64,000 bases of DNA, taken from NCBI RefSeq assembly GCF_900116565.1, contig NZ_FPCJ01000001.1, positions 2,600,540 to 2,664,539 of the forward strand, read 5' to 3'. Shown here piece after piece: positions 40,311 to 49,239 of the stretch. Position 1 is the first letter of the stretch. The number at the start of each line of letters is the position of its first letter. A model generated the notes under the pieces. That model searched no databases. It saw nothing but the letters and a program-made list of their open reading frames with translations, and had not been told where the DNA came from. This DNA comes from Thermoflavifilum thermophilum (lineage in GTDB: Bacteria > Bacteroidota > Bacteroidia > Chitinophagales > Chitinophagaceae). A program made the translations under genes and the position numbers.

Positions 40311-42503
40311 ATGGGATTGGATCTTCAGCTTCAATTTCAACAGGGATTTGGCTTTTGGGCCACTTTGTTTTCTTTTCTGGTTGGGTGTTCATTGCTCCTG
40401 TACATTTATATCTGTTTCCCACAGAATTCGCTGGTCAGGCTTTACTTATTGCTGGGCTTGTCGGGATTGCTCTGGCAGTTGAATGATTTGCTGACGCATA
40501 TCAGTGGGAACATGGCTACGGCCAGCTTTTTTGACCGGCTTACCAGCATGGGCTGGAACTTTATTGGTCCGTTATGCCTGCATTTTGTTTGGTATTATAC
40601 CCGCTTTTTTCAAAGGCATCGGGCACATTACCTGCTTGTTTTGTTGTATTTACCTTCATTTTTTCTGTTGAGTCTGTATCAGATGGATGTCTATCCGCAT
40701 GTATTTCATTATGTTCATTCCTGGGGTTGGGTAAAAGACATCAGCAAGCCATGGGTTTCTGTTTTGCAACTGAGCTGGATATCTCTGCTGGTATTTATGG
40801 CCTCATGGCAAATGATCCGCTATACCCGATCTGTGAAATATCATCCGTTGCAGTTTAAGCAATCGTTGTTAATTACAATTGCAGTGGGTATGCCAGCATT
40901 TGCGGGGGTTACCGTGCAATTTATCATTCCCATATTGTTTCACACGCCCAGTTATCCTGTTACTTCAAGTTTTATGACGGTATCGGTATTTTGCACTTTT
41001 GTGGCATTGAGAAAATATCAATTGTTTCAGCCCAAAGATCTGGTGGAGGAAGACCTGGTGATGTCGGAAGTACCTGTTTTGGTGTGCTGTATCATGCCCA
41101 ATGGTTATGCCGCATATCTGAACAATTATGGCGAATATATACTGGGCATAAGCAGCGCTGTATCTACTTCCCAGCAGTATCATCAGTTGTTTAAGACTAC
41201 TGATATCCGGCATTTACAACAATTGATGGATGCGCATCAGCAGGCTTTGGCAGGTAAAGAATGCAATTTGCCCGACATTTCATTGCAAACACCATCTGGC
41301 GTGAGGCAAATCCATTTTGCTATACGACCGCTGGTAAACAATGGGCGGATTATTGCCACGCTTTGGGTAGGAAAAGATATTACAGATCTTCGGCAGATGC
41401 AGGTGGAGCTCATGCGAAAAGAATATTTGCTCAGCGAAGCGCAACAGCTGGCCCATCTGGGAAACTGGGAATGGAACCTTTCGGATAATCGAATCACCTG
41501 GTCTGATGAAATGTATCGGATTTATGGTTGCCGGTTTGATGAAAAAATTACTTTTAAACGTTTTGTGGAATGGATGGATGATGCGGATCGCATGCGTGTC
41601 AAACGTTTGCTGAAGAAGGCTATTGCATCGAGAAAAGACTTTAGTTTTTATCATCAAACCACCATTGACGCCAGGAAAAAGGTGATTTTTGTGAAAGGGT
41701 ATTTCGGGCAAACACGAAGCGGTGAAGTTAACCGTATCTATGGTATTGCCCAGGATGTAACAGACCGCATTGAGAAAGAAAAACTATTAGAAAAACAGAA
41801 TCGAGAACTTGAAAAAGTAAATCAGGAGCTGGACCGGTTTATTTACAGCATATCCCATGATTTGCGCTCTCCTATTGCTTCCATGATGGGCATTGTGCAA
41901 TTATGTGAGGAAGAAACTAACCCGGAAGCCAACCGGCATCATTTCGGCATGATACGGGAATCCCTGAAACGTCTGGATCATTTCATTACCGATGTGATGC
42001 ATTATTCCAATAACGCGAGAATACCAGTAAATAAATCACCCATCGTGTGGTCAGAACTGGTAAAGGATGTCATCAACAGTATACCTCCCATATATCAACA
42101 GGATGTGGAAATTCATTTTGAGTTTGCCGAACAAAGTGATGAATTTTATTCGGATACCTACCGCATCAAAACCATTTTGCAGAAGCTGCTTTATAATGCT
42201 ATCCTCCATAAACATCCGCAACGCAATAAAAATGAAGTTTTTCTGTTGATAAGGTCAGATGATCAGCAATGTACAATGGTGATTGAAGATAAGGGAATGG
42301 GTATTGACCATAATGTGCAAAGTCGTATTTTTGAGATGTTTTACCGGGCAAATAGTAAGGTGCCGGGCTCCGGTCTCGGATTGTATATTGTCAAAGAAAT
42401 GCTGAATAAGCTGGAAGGCGAGATAACAGTTCATTCCGAGCCAGGCATAGGTACCCGGTTTACATTAACCATTCCTAACCAGAAAAACCTTGTAACTACA
42501 TGA
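40311..42503 (+). CDS. Membrane histidine kinase with 7TM N-terminus and PAS domain
   Basis: Sensor kinase of about 730 residues. Seven or so hydrophobic segments (about 15-230) in the pattern of the HisKA-linked 7TM sensor domain; a divergent PAS-like stretch (about 250-360); a second PAS with PAC (about 370-490, LGNWEWNLSDNRITWSDEMYR); coiled linker; HisKA with phospho-acceptor His516 in SISHDLRSP; HATPase with DKGMGI and GSGLGLYIVKEM. Start: the ATG at 40311; an upstream in-frame TTG is less likely. Overlaps the receiver gene by 4 nt, so they are partners. Confidence 0.92.
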   Translation: MGLDLQLQFQQGFGFWATLFSFLVGCSLLLYIYICFPQNSLVRLYLLLGLSGLLWQLNDLLTHISGNMATASFFDRLTSMGWNFIGPLCLHFVWYYTRFFQRHRAHYLLVLLYLPSFFLLSLYQMDVYPHVFHYVHSWGWVKDISKPWVSVLQLSWISLLVFMASWQMIRYTRSVKYHPLQFKQSLLITIAVGMPAFAGVTVQFIIPILFHTPSYPVTSSFMTVSVFCTFVALRKYQLFQPKDLVEEDLVMSEVPVLVCCIMPNGYAAYLNNYGEYILGISSAVSTSQQYHQLFKTTDIRHLQQLMDAHQQALAGKECNLPDISLQTPSGVRQIHFAIRPLVNNGRIIATLWVGKDITDLRQMQVELMRKEYLLSEAQQLAHLGNWEWNLSDNRITWSDEMYRIYGCRFDEKITFKRFVEWMDDADRMRVKRLLKKAIASRKDFSFYHQTTIDARKKVIFVKGYFGQTRSGEVNRIYGIAQDVTDRIEKEKLLEKQNRELEKVNQELDRFIYSISHDLRSPIASMMGIVQLCEEETNPEANRHHFGMIRESLKRLDHFITDVMHYSNNARIPVNKSPIVWSELVKDVINSIPPIYQQDVEIHFEFAEQSDEFYSDTYRIKTILQKLLYNAILHKHPQRNKNEVFLLIRSDDQQCTMVIEDKGMGIDHNVQSRIFEMFYRANSKVPGSGLGLYIVKEMLNKLEGEITVHSEPGIGTRFTLTIPNQKNLVTT

Positions 42504-42895
42504 ATGCGATTGCCAAGTATCATCTCATTATGATTGTAGATGATAATTATATTGATCGATACGTGGCTGAATCCTGCTTAAAAAAGCTCCAGGTATGTGA
42601 ACAAGTCGTATCCGTGGAATCTGGTCAGGAAGCCTTGCAATATCTGCAATCTCACGAGTCATCTCCCGAATCTGTGCCTGATATTATTTTGTTGGACATC
42701 CGCATGCCTGGTATGGATGGTTTTGAATTTCTCGATGCTTTCAGCAAGCTGTCTGCTTCTATTCGCGAACATTGTGAAATTGTCATGCTATCCAGCACGA
42801 TTGATCCTTATGATCTGGATCGCATCAAACAGCATGAAATAGTAAAACGTTTTCTCAGCAAGCCTTTCAGTAAGGATGCGGCTTTATCCCTTTAA
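42500..42895 (+). CDS. Single-domain response regulator (CheY-like)
   Basis: 131 residues, one receiver domain only. Acidic pocket in MIVDDN, phospho-acceptor Asp66 in ILLDIRMPGMDG, switch Thr/Ser in MLSST and the Lys in SKPFSK. No output domain, so it works by protein contact or in a phosphorelay. Coupled to the upstream kinase (4-nt overlap). Its last 12 nt overlap the convergent HAD gene. Confidence 0.93.
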   Translation: MNAIAKYHLIMIVDDNYIDRYVAESCLKKLQVCEQVVSVESGQEALQYLQSHESSPESVPDIILLDIRMPGMDGFEFLDAFSKLSASIREHCEIVMLSSTIDPYDLDRIKQHEIVKRFLSKPFSKDAALSL

Positions 42896-43498
42896 AATGC
42901 CTATGGCTTTGAGCTCCTGTTCAAGAGCTTCCGGCGAAATGAATAACAAGGTATGAAATCCTGCCTGCTGGGCACCATCAATGTTTTCGGGCACATCGTC
43001 AATGAATAGGCTACGTTCGGGTAGTATCTGAAAGCGTTGGGCAAGTCGCTGATAGATTTCCAGAAAAGGCTTTCTTGTTTTTTCTTCGCCTGATACCACG
43101 ATGCCGTCAAAATCCTGCAGGAATGAAAAGCGCTGACGGGCAATGATAAATGTTTCAGCTGACCAGTTGGTGAGTGCATACAATCGGTAAGTGCGCATGG
43201 CTTTCAGGCGATAGAATATGTTTACCGTGGCTTTTATTTCGCCGCCCAGCATTTCCTCCCATCGGCCATAGTAAGCCTCGATGGCCTCTTTGTATGGAGG
43301 AAAACGCTGCACAAGCCATTCGGTTCCTTCTTTCAACGACCGCCCGGCATCTTGTTCAGCATTCCATTCGGAAGTGGCAATGTGCTTGAGAAAATGTTCC
43401 ATTTCTTCTTCGGAAGAGAAGATTTTCCTGTAGAGGTAGCGCGGATTCCAGTCGATCAATACACCGCCCAGATCAAAAATGATGTTTTCAATATTCAT
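42884..43498 (-). CDS. HAD-superfamily phosphatase, subfamily IA
   Basis: 204 residues. Motif I IIFDLGGVLIDWNP, motif II ALTNWS, motif III around TRKPFLEIY and the acidic motif FIDDVPENIDGAQQAGF. The helical cap lies after motif I, as in subclass IA (YihX-like, sugar-phosphate phosphatases). Its start overlaps the stop of the RmlD-like gene by 4 nt, so they form an operon. Substrate unknown. Confidence 0.9.
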   Translation of the reverse strand: MNIENIIFDLGGVLIDWNPRYLYRKIFSSEEEMEHFLKHIATSEWNAEQDAGRSLKEGTEWLVQRFPPYKEAIEAYYGRWEEMLGGEIKATVNIFYRLKAMRTYRLYALTNWSAETFIIARQRFSFLQDFDGIVVSGEEKTRKPFLEIYQRLAQRFQILPERSLFIDDVPENIDGAQQAGFHTLLFISPEALEQELKAIGILKG

Positions 43499-44397
43499 GG
43501 TTGCATCAGCTGTTTGCGAATGATATGCAGGCTTTCAGCAAATGTGTGTGGCCGATAGCCAATCTCCTGAACGGCTTTCCGAATGATGAGTCCTGTGCGG
43601 GCCGGCCGTCGGGCTGGTTGGCGGAAGGTGTGGCTATCGGTGGGTTGAACCAGGTCTGCAGGCAGATTCCACACTCGGGCAATTTCCATTGCCATATCGT
43701 AGGGTGTGAGCATATCCGGACCTGCTATATGAAATATACCCTGAGCCCGTTGGGATACAATCTGCCAGCAACCGGAAGCCAGATCGGCAGCCCAGGTGGG
43801 TGTGCGCCATTGATCATTTACCATTCTAACCACATGTCCCTGTTGCAGCTGCTGCACAATCCAGCGGACAATGTTGCTCTTTTCGCGGCTTGTCTCATTT
43901 CCATACACCAGTACCGTGCGGGCAATAGCCCAGGGAATGCCGGCGCAGCGCACCAATTGCTCAGCGCAAAGTTTGGAAAGACCATAATAATTCACCGGAT
44001 CTGGCAGATCATCCTCGGCATAAGGGCCGGCTTCACCATCGAAAATAAAATCAGTGGAAACAAACAGGAAAAAGCTTTCGGTAGTTCGTGCAGCCTGTAG
44101 CAGGTGATAAGTGCCTTCCACATTGGTTTTCCAGCATACCTGCTTTTGTTGTTCGCAGGCATCCACATGTGTCATAGCGGCTGCATGAATCACTGCATCG
44201 GGTTTGTAGCGTGTCCACAATGCCTGTACGGCCACAGCATCGGTGATATCGAGCGATTCGTACGTGATTCCTTTCTCATTCGGGAAACGACATGCACCCT
44301 TGCCGGTGGCTATCCATTCATGTAGAGTACCGGGAGCCACATGGGTCAGTATATGCTGGCCCAGCAAGCCATTTGCACCTGTCAGGAGAATGCGCAT
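43495..44397 (-). CDS. RmlD-like NAD(P)-dependent sugar reductase (extended SDR)
   Basis: 300 residues. Glycine motif TGANGLLGQHIL at the N-terminus, DVIHAAAMTHVDACE-type block, catalytic YYGLSK (YxxxK), then DFIFDGEAGPYAE and the C-terminal substrate domain. This is the fold of dTDP-4-dehydrorhamnose reductase, but no other dTDP-rhamnose genes (rfbA, B, C) are here, so the true substrate may differ. Paired with the HAD phosphatase. A TACATTTG box lies 17 nt upstream. Confidence 0.85.
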   Translation of the reverse strand: MRILLTGANGLLGQHILTHVAPGTLHEWIATGKGACRFPNEKGITYESLDITDAVAVQALWTRYKPDAVIHAAAMTHVDACEQQKQVCWKTNVEGTYHLLQAARTTESFFLFVSTDFIFDGEAGPYAEDDLPDPVNYYGLSKLCAEQLVRCAGIPWAIARTVLVYGNETSREKSNIVRWIVQQLQQGHVVRMVNDQWRTPTWAADLASGCWQIVSQRAQGIFHIAGPDMLTPYDMAMEIARVWNLPADLVQPTDSHTFRQPARRPARTGLIIRKAVQEIGYRPHTFAESLHIIRKQLMQP

Positions 44398-44413
44398 TTG
44401 CTCAGAATTCGGG

Positions 44414-44421
44414 CAAATGTA
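44414..44421 (-). promoter_or_regulatory. -7 box of the RmlD-like/HAD unit
   Basis: TACATTTG on the minus strand, exact TAnnTTTG, about 16 nt before the ATG. Confidence 0.45.
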
Positions 44422-44646
44422 TTAAACCTCTTTCATTTTATGCTTTCTCACACGATCATGAAACGAAGATGCAAAGGAAACTGCCTGTGAAATGAAATCA
44501 GAAACCAGCATCAAAAGGGATTTGCAGGTTGAAATGATTCAAGGCAAATCATCATTCGTTTAAAGTTTTTTAATAATTTATTTATTTGCCGGTACAATAT
44601 TCAGTAGATTCCCGCGATTGGATGTAGGAAAACAAAAGCAAAACCC

Positions 44647-44654
44647 TAATTTTG
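44647..44654 (+). promoter_or_regulatory. -7 box of pfkA-pyk
   Basis: TAATTTTG, exact TAnnTTTG, 43 nt before the pfkA ATG. A weak TTGG sits 25 nt upstream. Confidence 0.5.
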
Positions 44655-44697
44655 TGCCGTTTTTAGCAAGAGGCCCATTTACCCTGAAACCAAGGAT

Positions 44698-45681
44698 ATG
44701 AGTAAAGTCAAGAATATAGCTGTCCTCACTTCCGGCGGTGATGCACCGGGCATGAACGCAGCAATTCGGGCAATTGTCAGAACCGGAAATTATTTCCAGC
44801 TCAACGTCTATGGCGTCATGTATGGCTATCGGGGGCTGATCAATGGAGAAATCATGAAAATGGATTCCCGTTCGGTAGCCAATATCATTCAGCGCGGCGG
44901 TACCATTTTGAAAACCGCTCGTTGCAAGGAATTTTTTGGCTATGAAGGCCGGCAGCGGGCATACGAACAATTAAAGAAATATCAGATTGATGGATTGATT
45001 GTCATTGGTGGTGATGGCACGTTCAAGGGAGCACTTACGTTCAGCAAGGAATTTGATATTCCTTGCATTGGTTTGCCCGGCACCATTGACAAGGATATAG
45101 ACGGTACGGATTTTACCATCGGTTTTGACACGGCCGTAAATACGGCTGTGCGTGCCATTGATAAGATTCGTGATACAGCCGAAGCTCACGATCGCTTGTT
45201 TATTGTAGAAGTGATGGGGCGCGATGCGGGATATATTGCGCTGCACAGCGGTATTGCCACCGGAGCAGAACATGTGCTGCTGCCTGAACGGCCCACGAAA
45301 ATTCAGGATATCATAAATGAACTTCAGGCCAACGAACGCCGCAAAAAGCTTGTAAATATCATCGTGGTGGCTGAAGGTGATGAATCAGGAGGTGCCAATG
45401 AAGTAGCCCGTGCAATCAAAGAGCAACTACCGCATTTTGACACGCGAGTTTGTATTCTGGGCCATATCCAGCGCGGGGGATCGCCCACCTGCATGGATCG
45501 GGTAATTGCCAGCCGGCTGGGTTATGCAGCGGTGCAGGCTTTGATGGAGGGCAAACATCATAATTGCATGATTGGTATCGTAAATAATCAGCTACATTAC
45601 ACACCTCTCGAAAAAGCGGTAAAAGCCAGGCAGGGCATAGACCCGGAATGGTTTCAGATGATTCGCATTTTAGCTAGTTAA
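44698..45681 (+). CDS. pfkA: ATP-dependent 6-phosphofructokinase
   Basis: Commits fructose 6-phosphate to glycolysis. Motifs: TSGGDAPGMNAAIRA, the ATP-type GGDGTF (PPi-dependent enzymes have GGDD), catalytic GLPGTIDKDIDGTDFTIG with the proton-acceptor Asp of TID, and VMGRDAGYIA. 327 residues, the size of the short bacterial enzyme. The usual TIDND reads TIDKD. Leads a two-gene glycolytic unit with pyruvate kinase 13 nt downstream. Confidence 0.97.
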   Translation: MSKVKNIAVLTSGGDAPGMNAAIRAIVRTGNYFQLNVYGVMYGYRGLINGEIMKMDSRSVANIIQRGGTILKTARCKEFFGYEGRQRAYEQLKKYQIDGLIVIGGDGTFKGALTFSKEFDIPCIGLPGTIDKDIDGTDFTIGFDTAVNTAVRAIDKIRDTAEAHDRLFIVEVMGRDAGYIALHSGIATGAEHVLLPERPTKIQDIINELQANERRKKLVNIIVVAEGDESGGANEVARAIKEQLPHFDTRVCILGHIQRGGSPTCMDRVIASRLGYAAVQALMEGKHHNCMIGIVNNQLHYTPLEKAVKARQGIDPEWFQMIRILAS

Positions 45682-45694
45682 AAAATTGAAGACC

Positions 45695-47176
45695 ATGTCT
45701 GATATTTCCAAGTATCTCCACAAACAAATGGATCATCGTGCTGCTAAGCAGCATTCCACCCATAAAACCAAAATCGTGGCTACGGTAGGTCCGGCCTGTA
45801 GTTCCTATGATCAGTTGCTGGCACTGGTCAAGGCTGGCGTGAATGTGTTCAGGCTTAATTTTTCGCATGGTACCCATGAGGACAAGCTCGAAGTCATCCG
45901 CCATATCAGGCGCATCAATGAATCTGAACCCTACAATATCGCCATCCTGGCCGATCTACAGGGACCAAAACTTCGCATTGGCGATATTGAAAACAATTAC
46001 CTTGAAGTAGCTCCGGGCGATATCCTCACCTTTACTACAGAAAAATGCATCGGTACCCGCGAAAAAATTTATGTGTCGTATCCCGATTTTCACAAGGATG
46101 TGAAAGTGGGACATAAAATTCTGATTGATGACGGCAAGATTGAAACCCGTGTGGTAGAAATCACTTCCGATAATCTGGTAAAAGCCAAAGTTGTCATCGG
46201 AGGTGTGCTTTCATCCAAAAAAGGCATTAATCTGCCTGATACCAAAAGTTCATTGCCATGCCTGACTGAAAAGGATTTGCAGGACCTAGATTTTATTATT
46301 GAACAACAGCTCGATTGGGTAGCCCTTTCTTTTGTGCGCAGCGTAAATGATATCATCATCCTGCGGAACAAACTAAAAGAAAAAAACAGCCCGATTAAAA
46401 TCATTGCTAAGATTGAAAAGCCTGAAGCAGTCAATAATATTCGCGAAATTATTTTGGAGTCGGACGGCATCATGATTGCCCGGGGCGATCTGGGCGTGGA
46501 ATTGCCGGTTGAACAGATTCCGATGATTCAGAAAAATATCATCCGCAAGTGCATTCATCGTGCTAAGCCCGTGATTGTGGCTACCCAGATGATGGAAAGC
46601 ATGATTGAACGCTCCAAGCCCAACCGCAGTGAAATTACCGACGTAGCCAATGCCGTACTGGAAGGTGCGGATGCGGTGATGCTCAGCGCAGAAACTGCTA
46701 CGGGCAAACACCCCGTGCTGGTTGTGGAAACCATGAAAAAAATCATTGAGGAAGTAGAAAAGGAAGATATTATCTACAACCGCAATCTCATTCCACAGCC
46801 CCATTCACCCTCATTTCTGAGCGATGCTTTGTGTTACAATGCCTGTCGTATTGCTGAAGATGTAAAGGCCGATGCCTTGATAGGCATGACGCAAAGCGGA
46901 TATACCGGGTTTATGTTATCCAGTTACAGGCCCAAGGCTCCTTTATATGTATTTACCAAAGTACCTTCACTGGTGAATCAGCTAAGCCTGAGCTGGGGCG
47001 TGCGTGCCTTCTACTATGCAGAAGAAGAAAGTGTAGACTCTATTATTTTTGATCAGATTCAGATTTTGAAAGAACGCGGATTCATTTCTTCAGGTGATGT
47101 GGTTGTGAATACGGGCAGCATTCCCGTGCATGAACATTTGCCGACCAACATGCTCAAAATTACCCGTGTTCCTTAA
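45695..47176 (+). CDS. pyk: Pyruvate kinase
   Basis: Converts phosphoenolpyruvate and ADP to pyruvate and ATP. Motifs: KIVATVGPAC, FRLNFSHG, the barrel block IIAKIEKPEAV with catalytic Lys, and MIARGDLGVELP. C-terminal allosteric domain present. 493 residues from the ATG at 45695; the TTG 9 nt upstream is in frame but less likely. Placed directly after pfkA, so the two irreversible steps of glycolysis are made from one transcript. Its end overlaps the convergent DUF3810 gene by 17 nt. Confidence 0.97.
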   Translation: MSDISKYLHKQMDHRAAKQHSTHKTKIVATVGPACSSYDQLLALVKAGVNVFRLNFSHGTHEDKLEVIRHIRRINESEPYNIAILADLQGPKLRIGDIENNYLEVAPGDILTFTTEKCIGTREKIYVSYPDFHKDVKVGHKILIDDGKIETRVVEITSDNLVKAKVVIGGVLSSKKGINLPDTKSSLPCLTEKDLQDLDFIIEQQLDWVALSFVRSVNDIIILRNKLKEKNSPIKIIAKIEKPEAVNNIREIILESDGIMIARGDLGVELPVEQIPMIQKNIIRKCIHRAKPVIVATQMMESMIERSKPNRSEITDVANAVLEGADAVMLSAETATGKHPVLVVETMKKIIEEVEKEDIIYNRNLIPQPHSPSFLSDALCYNACRIAEDVKADALIGMTQSGYTGFMLSSYRPKAPLYVFTKVPSLVNQLSLSWGVRAFYYAEEESVDSIIFDQIQILKERGFISSGDVVVNTGSIPVHEHLPTNMLKITRVP

Positions 47177-48317
47177 TTTGTTTTTTGTATTGAATAAGCA
47201 ATGCAATGACCTGCTGGTAGCTGTGAATGCCCCGGCGTTGTTGATTGGCTTTTAAAAATGCATCATACACATGCATCACCAACCGGTCTGCAGGTCCGGC
47301 GTATGCCTGTTCATAGGCGTAGATTTCATGGATATCCCGTTTCACGCCCGGCAATAAACTTTCCCAGAGCTGGTGCAAAAACAGGCTGTCGTCCGTGTGC
47401 CCGTCATGGCGCAGGCTGTTGCAGGCATAGAGCAACATATCCAGATATGCTGAATAACGAAACAGGCTATCATGGGCATGGGTGGCTGCAAGGAAGCCTA
47501 CAAAATTGGCAGCATATTCCTGTGCAAACCCCATCTGATGAGCCATTTCATGGCAGGTTACAAATGGCAGCAATACCGGCGGAATATCGGTATTCACCTG
47601 CGCTTCACCGGTAAACGGATTGTAATAACCTTCTATGCCCATATAATTCAGAGCAGTCCGGAACAAGGAAGGTTTTATGGATGGATGACGATACATACCT
47701 GTTGCGCCTTCCAGATGCAGCTGATGATAAGCTTCGATGGCTGCTGGTATAACGTTTTCCCTGAAATAAGCAATCCGATTCGCTTCTGATTCGGGTTTCT
47801 GTTGCACGTAGTTTGTGTTTGTTGCAGCCGCCAACCATTGGGCCAGGTCTTGCAATTCAGCACGAGAATAAGATTTCAGTTGCAGATGAAATGATTGCTG
47901 GATGCGGGGCAGCAAATAGGCAAATCCCCATCCCAGCTGAAACCAGCCATACATCAGGCATGTGGCCAGCATCATCTGCCATAGCCATCTGCCCCATATC
48001 CTGAATTGCCAACCCTTGTTTATCCAGCGGCGGATGCATTTATAGGTTTGCCACAGTACCCAGAGCAAAACAGCCACATAGCCCAGATCACCCAGGCTAA
48101 AGGGCAACCAGCCGGTGAGCATGCGCTGGAATTGCCACCATGCCGGTGCAAGCTCGTGCAGCCAGAAGACGCGGAAACCGGGAATAAACAGCCAGGCACC
48201 CCATCCAAACGCTATCAGCCCCAGCCAGCCTAAAAAAGCATACATTTGCCATCGGACGTGCCATGAGCGCCTGCATTTCCGGATTAACAACCATAGATCC
48301 GATACAAGTTTATTCAT
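47160..48317 (-). CDS. DUF3810 membrane-anchored putative metalloprotease
   Basis: 385 residues. Three hydrophobic segments in the first 130 residues, then a soluble part with TCHEMAHQMGFAQEYAAN, a zinc-protease-like HExxH with a downstream Glu, and FLAATHAHDSLFRYSAYLDML, the DUF3810 signature. Function not established; the HExxH suggests an envelope metallopeptidase. Divergent from the fructosamine kinase gene with only 8 nt between the starts. Confidence 0.87.
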   Translation of the reverse strand: MNKLVSDLWLLIRKCRRSWHVRWQMYAFLGWLGLIAFGWGAWLFIPGFRVFWLHELAPAWWQFQRMLTGWLPFSLGDLGYVAVLLWVLWQTYKCIRRWINKGWQFRIWGRWLWQMMLATCLMYGWFQLGWGFAYLLPRIQQSFHLQLKSYSRAELQDLAQWLAAATNTNYVQQKPESEANRIAYFRENVIPAAIEAYHQLHLEGATGMYRHPSIKPSLFRTALNYMGIEGYYNPFTGEAQVNTDIPPVLLPFVTCHEMAHQMGFAQEYAANFVGFLAATHAHDSLFRYSAYLDMLLYACNSLRHDGHTDDSLFLHQLWESLLPGVKRDIHEIYAYEQAYAGPADRLVMHVYDAFLKANQQRRGIHSYQQVIALLIQYKKQIKEHG

Positions 48318-48325
48318 ATTGAGCG

Positions 48326-49234
48326 ATGATCCCCGACAATGTTACCTGGTTTTCAGATATTAGCCATTTGCTTGCTGAAAAATTACAGAAATCCGCCGGC
48401 AGTCAGCCACCCACCGTTCGGCTTTTGCATATTGACCGGCTCACAGGCGGCGATATTCATGAGACTTATCGGTTGCATACCAATGCAGGCAATTATTTTC
48501 TCAAAACCAATACCCATCCCGATGCTTATCGCATGTTTGCCTGTGAATATCGGGCATTGGAGCGAATCCATCAAACTCGTACCATTCGCGTACCTGAACC
48601 CATTGCTTATCATCAAGCTAACGGGAGGGCTTTTTTGCTGATGGAGTTTCTGGAAAAGGGAAAACCTATACCTCGTTTCTGGGATCTGTTTGCAGAGCAG
48701 CTTGCTCAATTGCATGAGGTGAGCAATCCGTTGTATGGGTTTGACGAAGATAACTTCATAGGTTTATTGCCGCAACCCAATCCACGGATGATGCATTGGC
48801 CCGAATTCTTCGCCGAGGCACGCATAGGCCCGCTTGTCAGGCAGGCTTTTGACGAGCAACTGATTGATATTTCAGACCTGCGTCTCGCGGAAAGCCTCAT
48901 GCAAAAATTACCTGAATTGTTGCCTGATGACAGGGCTTCTTTGCTGCATGGCGATTTGTGGGGCGGAAACTTTATGGTGAGCAACAACGGCATGCCCGCT
49001 GTGTACGATCCGGCAAGCTATTTTGGCCATCGTGAAATGGATATTGCCATGGCCGATTTATTTGGCGGGTTTGACCGTCGTTTTTTTGAGACTTATGCAA
49101 CACTGGCACGACTTGAACAGGGCTGGCGCCACAGGTTGCGCTTGCATCAGCTGTATTATCTGCTGGTACATCTGCTGTTGTTTGGAAGAAGTTATTATCA
49201 TCAGGTGAAAGATATTCTGGAAACCTATGCCTGA
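48326..49234 (+). CDS. Fructosamine-3-kinase family protein
   Basis: Protein-repair kinase family that phosphorylates ketosamines (fructosamine or ribulosamine) on glycated proteins, leading to their breakdown. 302 residues. Kinase-like fold: GGDIHETYRL (nucleotide loop), LLMEFLEKGKP (hinge), catalytic LLHGDLWGGNFM (HGD) and AVYDPASYFGHREMDIAM (metal-binding DPA). All key residues are present. The stop is 5 nt from the convergent hybrid-kinase stop. Confidence 0.93.
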   Translation: MIPDNVTWFSDISHLLAEKLQKSAGSQPPTVRLLHIDRLTGGDIHETYRLHTNAGNYFLKTNTHPDAYRMFACEYRALERIHQTRTIRVPEPIAYHQANGRAFLLMEFLEKGKPIPRFWDLFAEQLAQLHEVSNPLYGFDEDNFIGLLPQPNPRMMHWPEFFAEARIGPLVRQAFDEQLIDISDLRLAESLMQKLPELLPDDRASLLHGDLWGGNFMVSNNGMPAVYDPASYFGHREMDIAMADLFGGFDRRFFETYATLARLEQGWRHRLRLHQLYYLLVHLLLFGRSYYHQVKDILETYA

Positions 49235-49239
49235 GGCTT

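Larger units (their letters stand above)
44398..44697. other. Divergent intergenic region, 300 nt, two -7 boxes
   Basis: Separates the RmlD-like gene from pfkA. It holds TACATTTG (minus, 44414-44421) and TAATTTTG (plus, 44647-44654). The middle is AT-rich with no gene or strong hairpin. Confidence 0.6.

Noticed and set aside
43495-44397. dTDP-rhamnose synthesis locus (rfbD)
   Set aside because: The SDR looks like RmlD, but rfbA, rfbB and rfbC are absent nearby, so the pathway is not claimed.
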